The notes beneath the pieces were generated by a model. That model was not told the DNA's origin. It made no database searches and saw nothing but the letters and a program-made list of their open reading frames with translations. From the NCBI GenBank assembly GCA_041395205.1, contig JAWLAZ010000002.1, forward strand, positions 124,001 through 188,000: a stretch of DNA of 64,000 bases. Reading direction: 5' to 3'. Each line of letters begins with the position of its first letter. Positions within the stretch are counted from its first letter, which is position 1. The DNA is from JAHEFU01 sp041395205. GTDB lineage: Bacteria; 4484-113; JAFGCY01. Of the stretch, positions 14,612 to 22,756 are shown one piece after another. The translations under genes and the position numbers were made by a program.

Positions 14612-17383
14612 ATGCTGTCCAATGAGATCCGCGAAAGCTTCCTTGAGTTCTACCGCCAGAAGGGCCACACGGAACTGCCCAGTGCCTCCGTCGTACCCGT
14701 GGCGGACCCCACCCTGCTGCTGATCAACGCCGGGATGGCCCCCTTGAAGCGCTACTTCATGGGCCAGGAGAAGCCCCCCGCCCCCACCGCCACGAATGCC
14801 CAGAAGTGCATCCGCACCATTGACATTGAGCAGGTGGGCAAGACCAACCGGCACAACACCTTCTTCGAGATGCTCGGCAAGTTCAGCTTCGGAGCCTACT
14901 TCAAGGCGGAGGCGATGCGCTACACGATCGAGTGGATGAGCAGCCGCGACTGGCTGAACCTCGACACCTCACGGTTGTACATCACGCATCATGAGAAGGA
15001 TGAGGAGACCCGCAATCTATGGCTGAAGGAACTGGGCTGGCCCGAGGCGCGGCTGTTCGGGCTGGGGGATGCTGACAACCGCTGGGCGGCCGGGGACACC
15101 GGGCCCTGGGGCTATGACACGGAATACTTCTGGGACTTCGCGCCTGACGGCCAGCCGGTGGACCGCGCGCGCTTCATCGAACTGAGCAACTCCGGGCGGA
15201 TAGTTGAGATTGGCAACGATGTGTTCATGCAGTTCCAGCGCGCCGAAGGCGGGTCTGACAGCGAGCTGCCGAACAAGAACGTGGACTACGGCGGCGGGCT
15301 GGAGCGCTTCAGCATGGTCAAGCAGGACGTCCGCACCGTCTACAAGACGGACTGCATGGACTACCTGATCCGGGGCTTCGCCGAGGTTGTCAACAGGGCC
15401 ACGAAGCACAGCCCCGGCGATGACGAACTGTTTGAGCTGGGAAGCCGCGGCTTCAACCCCTACTGGCTGGCCGCGGACCATATCCGCACGGCGACGGTGA
15501 TGCTCGGCGACGGCATCAACCCCGGCAACAACGGCCGCAACTACGTGCTGCGCAAGCTGATCCGCCGCATCATCTCGCGGGCCTTCATCCTCGGAGTGCG
15601 CGAACCCTTCATCATGGGTCTCAGTGACCTCGTGATTGCCAAGCTCGGCAGCCATTACGCCGACCTGCAGCGCAACCGCGAGCGCCTGATCCTGCCCTGG
15701 ATCACCAAGGAGGAGGAGCAGTTCTTCGCGGTGATGAACCGCAGCTTTGACGACGTGATGGAGCAGGTCCGCAGTGCCCGCGAGAGCGGCGGCAGCCTGA
15801 GCGGCAGCTTCGCCTTTGAGATGTATGACACCTACGGCTTCCCCTTCGAGGTCACGCGTGACCTCTGCGAGCTGGAGGGCGTGGCCCTGGATGAGGCCGG
15901 CTTCAATGAGGAGATGGAGGCCCAGCGCGAACGCGCCCGCAGCGCTGGCAGATTCGAGGGTGACATGGGCCGCCAGGAGGAGACGGCACTTGATGTCAAG
16001 TTCCTCGGCTACGAGATGACGAGCGCGGAGGTCACGGTGCGCAGCGTGGAAGCGCTGGCGGACATCCGCGGGATCGCGCCGCTGATCGCCCCGGAGGACC
16101 CGAAGAGCGGACCGGCGGTACCGGGGATCCGCATGGTGACGGACTCCACGCCCTTCTACAGCAACTCCGGCGGCCAGCCTGACGACAGCGGCTGGATGCC
16201 GCTTGACGGGCAGAACTATGCAATGCAGTCCGGCAACACGCGCGGCGTACACATCGTGCGCGGTGAGCCGGGCATCGAGGAAGGCAGCCGCGTGATCATC
16301 GCCGTGAACCAGGTGCGGCGTGAAGCCCTGCGCCGCCCGCATACCACGAACCACCTGATGCTGGAAGCACTCAAGCAGGTGCTCGGCGGTCATGTGACCC
16401 AGGCGGGATCACAGCTCAGCGAGGATGAGATCCGCTTTGACTTCAGCCACTTCCAGGCCGCCGGCCGTGAGGAGCTGCAGCGCATCGAGGAGCTCGTCAA
16501 CCGCTGGATTATCGAGGACCATCCGGTGGTGCAGGACAGCATGCCGCTGACGCGGGCCAAGGAAATGGGCGTGACGGCGGTCTTCGATGAGAAGTATGGC
16601 AACGAGGTGCGGGTGATCAGCATCGGCGAGGGTGAGGATGACAGCGTGGAGGGCTGGGTCAGCCGCGAACTGTGCGGCGGCACCCACCTTGACCACACTT
16701 CCCAGGCCTGCCGCTTCGTGATCGTCAAGGAGGAAAGCGTGCAGTCCGGCATCCGGCGGATCTACGCGCTGACCGGCTTCAAGGCCCTGGCCTTTGCCAA
16801 CGCCGCGCGTGAGGCCGCGGACGGCCTGGCGCTGCACTACAAGGTGCCGCTGCCGATCCCGACCGGCACGAGTGATCTGGAGGCCTATGCCGCGAAGGCC
16901 GGTGAATGGCGCGATGAGCTGCTGGGCCGGATCAGCGAAACCGAGCAGTCGGCGCGGGAGGCCCGCCAGCAGGCGGTCGAAGCGCGGCGTGAGCTGGAAG
17001 TGGGCGGCATGGTGGAAGGTCTGGCGGCCCAGGCCCAGGAGCTGAAGGGCCTGCGAGTGCTGGTGCGCGCGGTGGAGCTGGGCCAGCGCGAGGACGTGAA
17101 GTACCTCGTGGAGAAGCTCGGCGGCCAGGTCTGGAAGGACAGCTTCCTCGTGTTCCTCGCCGCCAATGTTGATGGCAAGGCGGTGCTCGTCGGCAAGCTT
17201 TCGAAGGAAGCGCTGGACAGCGGACTGAAGGCCGCGGACCTCGTGCGTGAGGCGGCGAAGATCTGCCAGGGCGGCGGCGGCGGCCGGCCGGACTTCGCGG
17301 AAGCCGGCGGCAAGGACGGCAGCATGAACAGTGCAGCCGCCGCGAAGGTCATGGAGCTCGTCAACGCCGTCCTCGGGAGCTGA
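14612..17383 (+). CDS. alaS: Alanyl-tRNA synthetase
   Basis: This 923-aa protein has the full AlaRS architecture. The class II catalytic domain opens IRESFLEFYRQKGHTELPSA and contains NAGMAPLKRYFMG and KCIRTIDIEQVGKTNRHNTF. The editing domain has the zinc ligands HTTNH and CGGTH. The C-terminal coiled coil (about 790-830) is followed by the glycine-rich GGGGGRPDFAEAGGKD of the C-Ala domain. Start ATG 14612 gives the usual N-terminus; the frame extends 57 bases upstream over the promoter. The hydrolase gene starts 5 bp after the stop. Confidence 0.98.
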   Translation: MLSNEIRESFLEFYRQKGHTELPSASVVPVADPTLLLINAGMAPLKRYFMGQEKPPAPTATNAQKCIRTIDIEQVGKTNRHNTFFEMLGKFSFGAYFKAEAMRYTIEWMSSRDWLNLDTSRLYITHHEKDEETRNLWLKELGWPEARLFGLGDADNRWAAGDTGPWGYDTEYFWDFAPDGQPVDRARFIELSNSGRIVEIGNDVFMQFQRAEGGSDSELPNKNVDYGGGLERFSMVKQDVRTVYKTDCMDYLIRGFAEVVNRATKHSPGDDELFELGSRGFNPYWLAADHIRTATVMLGDGINPGNNGRNYVLRKLIRRIISRAFILGVREPFIMGLSDLVIAKLGSHYADLQRNRERLILPWITKEEEQFFAVMNRSFDDVMEQVRSARESGGSLSGSFAFEMYDTYGFPFEVTRDLCELEGVALDEAGFNEEMEAQRERARSAGRFEGDMGRQEETALDVKFLGYEMTSAEVTVRSVEALADIRGIAPLIAPEDPKSGPAVPGIRMVTDSTPFYSNSGGQPDDSGWMPLDGQNYAMQSGNTRGVHIVRGEPGIEEGSRVIIAVNQVRREALRRPHTTNHLMLEALKQVLGGHVTQAGSQLSEDEIRFDFSHFQAAGREELQRIEELVNRWIIEDHPVVQDSMPLTRAKEMGVTAVFDEKYGNEVRVISIGEGEDDSVEGWVSRELCGGTHLDHTSQACRFVIVKEESVQSGIRRIYALTGFKALAFANAAREAADGLALHYKVPLPIPTGTSDLEAYAAKAGEWRDELLGRISETEQSAREARQQAVEARRELEVGGMVEGLAAQAQELKGLRVLVRAVELGQREDVKYLVEKLGGQVWKDSFLVFLAANVDGKAVLVGKLSKEALDSGLKAADLVREAAKICQGGGGGRPDFAEAGGKDGSMNSAAAAKVMELVNAVLGS

Positions 17384-17388
17384 AGCCG

Positions 17389-18153
17389 ATGCTGCTGAAA
17401 CTGACAATCACGGTGCTGGGCCTGCTGCTGGGCCTGGCTGGCAACGCCATGGCGGCGGCCCCCAAGGGTGCGCGCGAACTCACACTCACGACCACTGACG
17501 GGCACAGCATCGCCGCCTGGTACTGGAAGCCGCAGAAGAGCGGTGCGCCGGCGCTGATCCTGCTGCACATGCTGGGCAGCGACAAGTCCGCCTACAGCGA
17601 CATGGCGGCGAAGCTAGTTGCCGAGGGCTATGCCGCGATCGCCATCGACCTGCGCGGACATGGCGACTCGCTGTTCCCGGATGGCGGTAACCCCGGCTTC
17701 AGGGCCCTGACGGAATCAGACTTCAGCGGGATGCTGAATGACGTGAAGGCCGCACACGAGTTCCTGGCAACACAGCAGGATGTCGACGCAGAGCGTGTCG
17801 GGGTGATCGGGGCCAGCATCGGTGCCAACCTGGCGATCATCTACGCCTCCTCCGACCTGCGCGTGCGCACGGCGGTGGCACTGTCGGCGGGCGATGACTA
17901 CAAGGGCCTGCGCCCGTCCTCATTCATCGAGCGCTTCGGACGGCGGCCACTGTACCTGATCTGCGCGAAGGGCGACGACTACAGCTGGCAGAGCAGCGTG
18001 GCGCTGGAGAAGCTGGCAACGGCGGCGGATCCCGTCAGCCTGCGCGTGTTCGAAGGCAAGGCACACGGCACGAAGCTGCTGGAGGAACATGCCGGCCTGG
18101 ATGACACGATCGTCTCCGGCTGGCTGCTGAATTACCTGCCACCCAAGCGCTGA
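17389..18153 (+). CDS. Exported alpha/beta hydrolase (dienelactone-hydrolase-like)
   Basis: This 254-aa protein has a signal peptide ending near GNAMAAA (about residue 24). The hydrolase core shows LILLHMLGSDK (oxyanion region), AIDLRGHGDS, the nucleophile elbow GASIG with Ser143, KGDDYS with a candidate acid near 200, and GKAHGTKLL with the catalytic His near 226. It probably cleaves esters or small lactones in the periplasm; substrate unknown. It starts 5 bp after alaS and may ride on its transcript, but the functional link is unclear. Confidence 0.85.
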   Translation: MLLKLTITVLGLLLGLAGNAMAAAPKGARELTLTTTDGHSIAAWYWKPQKSGAPALILLHMLGSDKSAYSDMAAKLVAEGYAAIAIDLRGHGDSLFPDGGNPGFRALTESDFSGMLNDVKAAHEFLATQQDVDAERVGVIGASIGANLAIIYASSDLRVRTAVALSAGDDYKGLRPSSFIERFGRRPLYLICAKGDDYSWQSSVALEKLATAADPVSLRVFEGKAHGTKLLEEHAGLDDTIVSGWLLNYLPPKR

Positions 18154-18174
18154 AGCTGTCCCCGCCCCTGCACT

Positions 18175-18196
18175 GCGGCCATCCGGAACCGGCCGC
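18175..18196. terminator. Possible bidirectional hairpin between convergent genes
   Basis: GCGGCC and GGCCGC flank a 10-base loop just after the hydrolase gene and before the stop of the small Sm-like gene. There is no T-tract on either strand, so this is a weak call. Confidence 0.3.
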
Positions 18197-18207
18197 GGGT
18201 CAACCAC

Positions 18208-18417
18208 TCAGACGGCGAGCGCAGCCTGACGCACATGGTCCACGCGGATGCAGACCACCGCTTCGAATGGCACGTGGTAGCTGCCTTCGCAGTCCCCGGC
18301 CTTGATGATGAACATCCGCTGTCCATTGTTGACTTCCAGCAGCCGTCCGCAGACATCACTGCCGAAGCTGGTGCGGATCCGCACCTCTCCATCGCAATTC
18401 ACAAGATCATCAAACAT
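18208..18417 (-). CDS. Small beta-rich protein, possibly Sm/Lsm-like
   Basis: This is a 69-aa protein. The order of short strands, GEVRIRTSFGSDVCGRLLEV, then NGQRMFIIKAG, then YHVPFEAVVCIRV, resembles the Sm1/Sm2 strands of a small RNA-binding barrel (compare Hfq-type or PRC-barrel proteins). The characteristic Sm residues are only partly matched, so this is an inference. The start is ATG 18417 with GGGTGA about 8 bases upstream. A minus-strand TACAAT at 18463-18468 is the likely -10. It is convergent with the hydrolase gene. Confidence 0.6.
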   Translation of the reverse strand: MFDDLVNCDGEVRIRTSFGSDVCGRLLEVNNGQRMFIIKAGDCEGSYHVPFEAVVCIRVDHVRQAALAV

Positions 18418-18643
18418 CCACTAATCACCCTGAAGAATTCTCCCGTAACCGGAAGCTGCTGGATTGTACCGGGGCTCAGATCACGGGGGGTTACAGGGTC
18501 ATTAAATCTGTGGATATGTATGAAACACACTTAACAAACGTTAAGTATTGGATGCCATTTCACAAGCAGTAATCAGCACTTTTCCCCGGGAATGCGTGAA
18601 GCTGTTGGTTCGTGTGAAACATTACCCGCGAACTGTCCGGAGA
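18418..18643. other. Intergenic region with operator-like palindromes
   Basis: No gene seen. CTTAAC-AAAC-GTTAAG at 18530-18545 is a perfect 6-bp inverted repeat. TTTCACA near 18558 and TGTGAAA near 18614 form distant inverted arms. The stretch is more AT-rich than its flanks and holds the promoter of the small gene at 18208-18417. Confidence 0.5.
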
Positions 18644-19300
18644 TCAGCTGATCCAGCGCTGGGCGATCCCGCAGCAGACATCCGCTGCGGCATGCAGATG
18701 CGTGCGGAATTCCCGTGAGAATTCCTCCAGCGCCGTATCCCCCACCTGGTTGCTGACGAACTTCAGTGACCAGAGCGGCAGGCCCAGCAGGCTGCAGAAG
18801 CTCGCGAGACCGTAGAGCTCCATGTCCTCGAGCTCGGCTGCGGGGAAGTCCGGACGCTCGCGGGCCTCACGCGTGCTGAAGCTGCAGCCGGAATTGCAGC
18901 GGCAGGCCGGGATGCCCTGCTCGGCCGGCAGGCCACCGGAGAGCCTGAGCGGCGGATGGTGCTTCTCCATCCCGGAAAGGGGCAGCTGCAGGTCCCACTT
19001 GGCAACCTGCTCCACGCAGCGCAGCCGGCCCGCAGGCAGGCGTGCCGCGGCATAGGCCCCGGCGGATCCGAAGTTGGCAACGGCTTCGATGGCGGGATGC
19101 TCGCGCAGGGCCAGGCCGGCCATCGCCGCCATGTTGTGGGCCCCGATCCCGCTGACCGCCAGCAGCAGCGGCCCGCGCCGGTACAGGCTGCGCAGGGGAT
19201 CGGGCCGCGCGATCTCCACGAGCCCCAGCCCGCTGATCAGCGGCTGGGCTTCCTCGCGCATCGCGACGAGCAGCAGGTGGCTTGCGGACTGGCTGTGCAT
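18644..19300 (-). CDS. MqnB/MTAN-superfamily nucleosidase
   Basis: This 218-aa protein belongs to the purine phosphorylase fold. It has 'LVAMREEAQPL' at the N-terminus, 'VANFGSAGAY' for the nucleobase pocket and DMELYGLASFCSLLGLP, the equivalent of the ME(G/x)A ribose-binding motif. Where MTA/SAH nucleosidases have RxISD, this has KFVSNQVGD. The Asn is what futalosine hydrolase (MqnB) carries, so a role in menaquinone synthesis is plausible, and a UbiE/MenG gene is at 63 kb. A Cys-rich insert (CRCNSGCSF) is unusual. Start ATG 19300 with GGAGG upstream; -10 TATACT at 19315-19320. Confidence 0.75.
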   Translation of the reverse strand: MHSQSASHLLLVAMREEAQPLISGLGLVEIARPDPLRSLYRRGPLLLAVSGIGAHNMAAMAGLALREHPAIEAVANFGSAGAYAAARLPAGRLRCVEQVAKWDLQLPLSGMEKHHPPLRLSGGLPAEQGIPACRCNSGCSFSTREARERPDFPAAELEDMELYGLASFCSLLGLPLWSLKFVSNQVGDTALEEFSREFRTHLHAAADVCCGIAQRWIS

Positions 19301-19314
19301 GACCTATCCTCCGC

Positions 19315-19322
19315 AGTATACG
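19315..19322. promoter_or_regulatory. Overlapping divergent -10 elements (nucleosidase / comEC)
   Basis: The palindrome GTATAC gives TATACT on the minus strand (19315-19320) and TATACG on the plus strand (19317-19322). One core may drive both genes. Confidence 0.45.
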
Positions 19323-19346
19323 TCGTGTAGTGACAGGGGCGGCGGG

Positions 19347-21557
19347 ATGTTCAGTTTCGTCATTGAGCGCGTCTACCTGCAGGTTCTGCTGCTGTTCTCG
19401 CTCGGCATCGCACTCGGGGGCCAGCTGGGAATGCCGGCGGGGATGCCCGGCCTGGCCTTCTGGCCGGCGCTTGTGCTGCTGGGCTGCCTGCTGGGCCTGC
19501 ACTGGCTCTGGCATGCCTCCGGCAACTGGCTGGCCCGGCTACCCGCAGCGCTGGCACTCTGCCTGTGTGGCTACCTCTACTGCGGCATCGCTGTCCAGCA
19601 GGTCACGCGTGCGCCGCTGAACGCTGTGGCGGGGGAGGAGGACATCGCCTGCACGGCCACGGTGCGCAGCCTGCCGAAGTACCAGCGTGGGCACCTGCGC
19701 TTCATTGCCGAGTTCAGCCGCGCGGGTGAGCTGGAACGTAGCGCCGGACTGGGACGTTGCCAGATCTACCTGCAGTGTGAACCGGACTACCTACTCAGCC
19801 CCGGGGACCGCTTCAGCTTCCACGGCCTGCTTGAGGAAGTCGAGAACCCGCGCAACCGTGGTCAGTTCAACTACCGCGCCTATCTGCTGCAGCGTGGCAC
19901 GCTGCTGAGCTGCTATATCCCGAGCGAGCGCTTCCTGCGCATCGAGGATGACAGCGGCAGCCAGCGGCTGGCCTGGCTCACGCGGCTGCGCGGCCGGCTG
20001 ACGGCGAGCCTGACCGCCGGTCTGCCGGAATCGCGGCGGGACCTGGCGGTGAGTGTGGTCTATGGCGACAAGATCACGGACCTCGATGAGGAACTGCAGG
20101 AGCGTTTCCGCCGGGCCGGACTGACGCATATCCTCGTTGCCAGCGGCACGCAGGTCAGCCTGCTGATCGTGCTGATGGCGATGATGCTCTGGCGCAGCCC
20201 GCGCGGCTTCGACGCCCGCGGCACCTGGATCAGTCTGCTGCAGTTCCTGGTGACGATCAGCGTGGTGGCAATCTATGCCGGGATCACGGGCTATGAGACG
20301 AGCATCGTACGCGCCCTGTGCATGGGGATCCTGCTTTGTGCCGGGCGGCTGTTCCTGCGGCGCGTGGACGGATTGTCAACACTCTCCCAGGCTGGGCTGA
20401 TCCTGCTCCTGACCCAGCCGCTGCAGCTCTTCACCCCGGGCTTCCAGCTGAGCTTCCTCGCGACCTTCGGGCTGATCTACCTGATGGGGATCCTCAGCCC
20501 TTACGCCGTGGGGCTGAATGGCTGGCGGCGCTTCCTGACGGATGGCCTGCTGACAACGGGTGGAGCACAGCTGTTCGTGACCCCCGTGCTGGCGGCGAGC
20601 TTCCACCAGTTCTCACTCGTGGGCCTGCTGAGCAACCTGCTGGCGGTGCCGCTCTCGCTCGTGCTGCTGGTCTGCGGAGCGCTTTCCAGCTTCGGGCTGA
20701 GTGCGCTACCGGGTGTCGGCAACCTGCTGAACTGGCTCGTGGGCAGTATCGCTGGATTACTGGACGGACTGGCGGCCTTCTTCGCCGGCCTGCCCTTCTC
20801 CAGCATCGCCGTGCCTGCTCCACCGGGAATCGTGATCGCGGCCTTCTACCTGCTGGTGCTGCTGGCGGGTGAATGGCTGCGCAACCGTGAGCGCATCAGC
20901 CTGAGGCAGCTGGCCGTGCTGCAGCCGGCCTGCCTGCTGCTGGGCTGGATCTGCGCCGGCTGGGTCGCCGGACGCCTGCTGCTGCCCAGTCCGGAGCTGG
21001 CGGTGCTGCGCCTGGAACGCAGTTTCGCGGTCTACCACGACAATCCCGTGGAGGGCCGCTGCCTGCTGGCCAGCAGCTACTGGCTGAGCCGCCGCCACAA
21101 TGCCGACAACCTGCTCAGCGCGCTCAAGGCGCGCGGAGTGAACAGGCTCGACCGTGTGTACTGGATCGATGACATCCCCGACGACAATCCGCTGCAGAGC
21201 CTCAGCCCCGAGCAACTGTTGCTTGAGTCAGCCGAGGACGCGCCCTTCGAGCTGCTGGCCGGAGCGGATGGAGATACGGCGGGGATCAGTTGCAGCCTGG
21301 GCAGCGGCAGTGCCGCGGTGCTCTGGGACAGTCAGGCAGCAAGCTGTGAACTGGATGCGGGTGTGGTGGTGCTGGTGGCCAGTCAGGGCTGGGAGCCTGG
21401 CGCGGAGAACATCGGAGAGCTGGAACAGGCCCAGGTATGGCTGTCGGTGGATGCGGAGGGAGAAGCGGCGATCGCGGGGATCAGGGAAAGTTCGGCTGAG
21501 ATAAGCATGAAGCCTGCCCCGTGGGACAGGCTTCTGTCATTCAGGCTGCTGCGCTAG
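19347..21557 (+). CDS. comEC: ComEC/Rec2-type DNA uptake channel, degenerate C-terminal domain
   Basis: This 736-aa polytopic protein should move single-stranded DNA across the inner membrane. It has N-terminal membrane helices, an OB-like soluble region with 'FHGLLEEVENPRNRGQFNYR', and the competence domain signature 'RRAGLTHILVASGTQVSLLI'. A long helical core follows. The last 170 residues are where ComEC usually carries a metallo-beta-lactamase-like domain. Here the HxHxDH metal motif is absent, although a strand-rich domain (FAVYHDNPVEGRCLLAS) remains. Start ATG 19347 opens the first helix; the longer frame to 19074 overlaps the divergent gene. Confidence 0.9.
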   Translation: MFSFVIERVYLQVLLLFSLGIALGGQLGMPAGMPGLAFWPALVLLGCLLGLHWLWHASGNWLARLPAALALCLCGYLYCGIAVQQVTRAPLNAVAGEEDIACTATVRSLPKYQRGHLRFIAEFSRAGELERSAGLGRCQIYLQCEPDYLLSPGDRFSFHGLLEEVENPRNRGQFNYRAYLLQRGTLLSCYIPSERFLRIEDDSGSQRLAWLTRLRGRLTASLTAGLPESRRDLAVSVVYGDKITDLDEELQERFRRAGLTHILVASGTQVSLLIVLMAMMLWRSPRGFDARGTWISLLQFLVTISVVAIYAGITGYETSIVRALCMGILLCAGRLFLRRVDGLSTLSQAGLILLLTQPLQLFTPGFQLSFLATFGLIYLMGILSPYAVGLNGWRRFLTDGLLTTGGAQLFVTPVLAASFHQFSLVGLLSNLLAVPLSLVLLVCGALSSFGLSALPGVGNLLNWLVGSIAGLLDGLAAFFAGLPFSSIAVPAPPGIVIAAFYLLVLLAGEWLRNRERISLRQLAVLQPACLLLGWICAGWVAGRLLLPSPELAVLRLERSFAVYHDNPVEGRCLLASSYWLSRRHNADNLLSALKARGVNRLDRVYWIDDIPDDNPLQSLSPEQLLLESAEDAPFELLAGADGDTAGISCSLGSGSAAVLWDSQAASCELDAGVVVLVASQGWEPGAENIGELEQAQVWLSVDAEGEAAIAGIRESSAEISMKPAPWDRLLSFRLLR
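21510..21533 (+). terminator. Hairpin inside the last codons of comEC
   Basis: AAGCCTG and CAGGCTT pair, extended by CCC/GGG with one bulge. It lies within the final coding bases. The downstream T content is poor, so termination here is only possible. Confidence 0.35.
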
Positions 21558-21568
21558 CGCGCTGTGGT

Positions 21569-21850
21569 TCAGGCCTCAGCCTTTTCGCCGAACTGCCTGT
21601 TGAAGGCCAGCATCAGGCGGCTGACCTTGCGCGAGGCGTTCTGCTTCTTGATCAGGCGCTTGGTGGCGCTCTTGTAGATGCGCTTCACGGCGGCATCCAG
21701 CGCGGCCTTGGCGGCTTCCTTGTCCTCACCGGCCATCGCGGTGCGCGCCTTCTTGATGCTGGTCTTCAGCATCGTCTTGAAATGCACGTTGCGCTCATGG
21801 TTCCGGCGGGAGACCAGGATCTGCTTCTTTGCTGTCTTCGTATTCGCCAC
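21569..21850 (-). CDS. rpsT: 30S ribosomal protein S20
   Basis: This 93-aa, highly basic helical protein begins ANTKTAKKQILVSRRNHERN and contains MLKTSIKKARTAMAGEDK, the hallmarks of S20, which binds 16S rRNA in the body of the small subunit. The start codon is GTG at 21850 with GGAG upstream. A minus-strand TATAAT near 21884 gives a leader of about 30 bases. It is convergent with comEC, leaving 11 bp between the stops. Confidence 0.97.
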   Translation of the reverse strand: MANTKTAKKQILVSRRNHERNVHFKTMLKTSIKKARTAMAGEDKEAAKAALDAAVKRIYKSATKRLIKKQNASRKVSRLMLAFNRQFGEKAEA

Positions 21851-21940
21851 GTAGTTTCTCCGCTCAAAAGTGGAAGGAAGATTATAGCCCCAGATGTTAC
21901 CGTGTCAAGGCCACAAACGCAATCCAGCCCGAATCTCGGA

Positions 21941-21946
21941 TAGAAT
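21941..21946 (+). promoter_or_regulatory. -10 element TAGAAT, six bases before a lipoprotein GTG
   Basis: TAGAAT plus CTAGCC plus GTG at 21953 predicts a leaderless mRNA. Confidence 0.5.
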
Positions 21947-21952
21947 CTAGCC

Positions 21953-22756
21953 GTGAAAAACCATATCCTATCGCTGATTATCCCTGCCCTAATGCTGGGC
22001 CTGCTCTGCGGCTGCCCGGCGGACTCCCCACGCGACGAGGGGACTGAGCCCAAGGGCGGTCCAGTTGAGACCCAGCCCAGTGAGCTGGAAGCTCCCAAGC
22101 CCGCCAATACGGACAGTTCCGCGCTACAGCTGAATGCCACGGAGCTGAAGCTCGGCCAGCGCATCCAGCTCGCCATCCCGGAGTCCGGCAACTACATGCT
22201 GAAGGTGCTGAAGACCGGCCAGGATGCAAACGGCAAGGTGCAGACGGAGGAGCTGGATTCCTTCGAGCCGGTCAGCGGTGCGGACAGTTCCAATGGCTGG
22301 CTGCCGGAATCAACCGGCAAGTTCACGGTGGTGCTGCTGGACAGCAGCGGCAGCGAACTGGACCGCGAGAAATTCAGCGTGGCCGCCTGGCCCAAGGGTG
22401 ATCCGGTCACCCAGCAGCCGCCCTTTGTCTCGATCAACGTCGGCGAAGTGACTGAGGACATGCTGCTCAAGGTCGGCCTGCCGATCGTGGCCTACTTCCA
22501 GGTGCCGGATGACTTCCCGCATGATTCCTGGATCGGGCTGTTCAGGGCGGATGGCAACTTCGAGGGCAGCGCTACCGCGGATGACGCGGTGGAATCCGCG
22601 CTGCTGAGCGGCAACAAGGGCCAGTTCACCTTCTTCCCCAAGGAGCCGGGTCGCTATGTCGTGCGTCTGTTCTCCTCATACGAGATCCCGGCCAGCCATG
22701 TCGGCGACAGCCAGGAGATCAGCGTGGTGCTGGAGTACGAACAGGCTCCGCAGTGA
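21953..22756 (+). CDS. Lipoprotein of unknown function
   Basis: This 267-aa protein begins MKNHILSLIIPALMLGLLCG with lipobox LLCGC, then a disordered Pro/Glu-rich linker. The C-terminal three quarters look like two beta-sandwich units: 'LNATELKLGQRIQLAIPESG...GKFTVVLLDSSG' and 'INVGEVTEDMLLKVGLPIVA...GRYVVRLFSS'. Both have the pattern of extracellular Ig-like modules that carry a ligand-binding or adhesive role. No named family. Start GTG 21953 follows TAGAAT by six bases. Its TGA and the glyS stop form TGATCA. Confidence 0.75.
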   Translation: MKNHILSLIIPALMLGLLCGCPADSPRDEGTEPKGGPVETQPSELEAPKPANTDSSALQLNATELKLGQRIQLAIPESGNYMLKVLKTGQDANGKVQTEELDSFEPVSGADSSNGWLPESTGKFTVVLLDSSGSELDREKFSVAAWPKGDPVTQQPPFVSINVGEVTEDMLLKVGLPIVAYFQVPDDFPHDSWIGLFRADGNFEGSATADDAVESALLSGNKGQFTFFPKEPGRYVVRLFSSYEIPASHVGDSQEISVVLEYEQAPQ

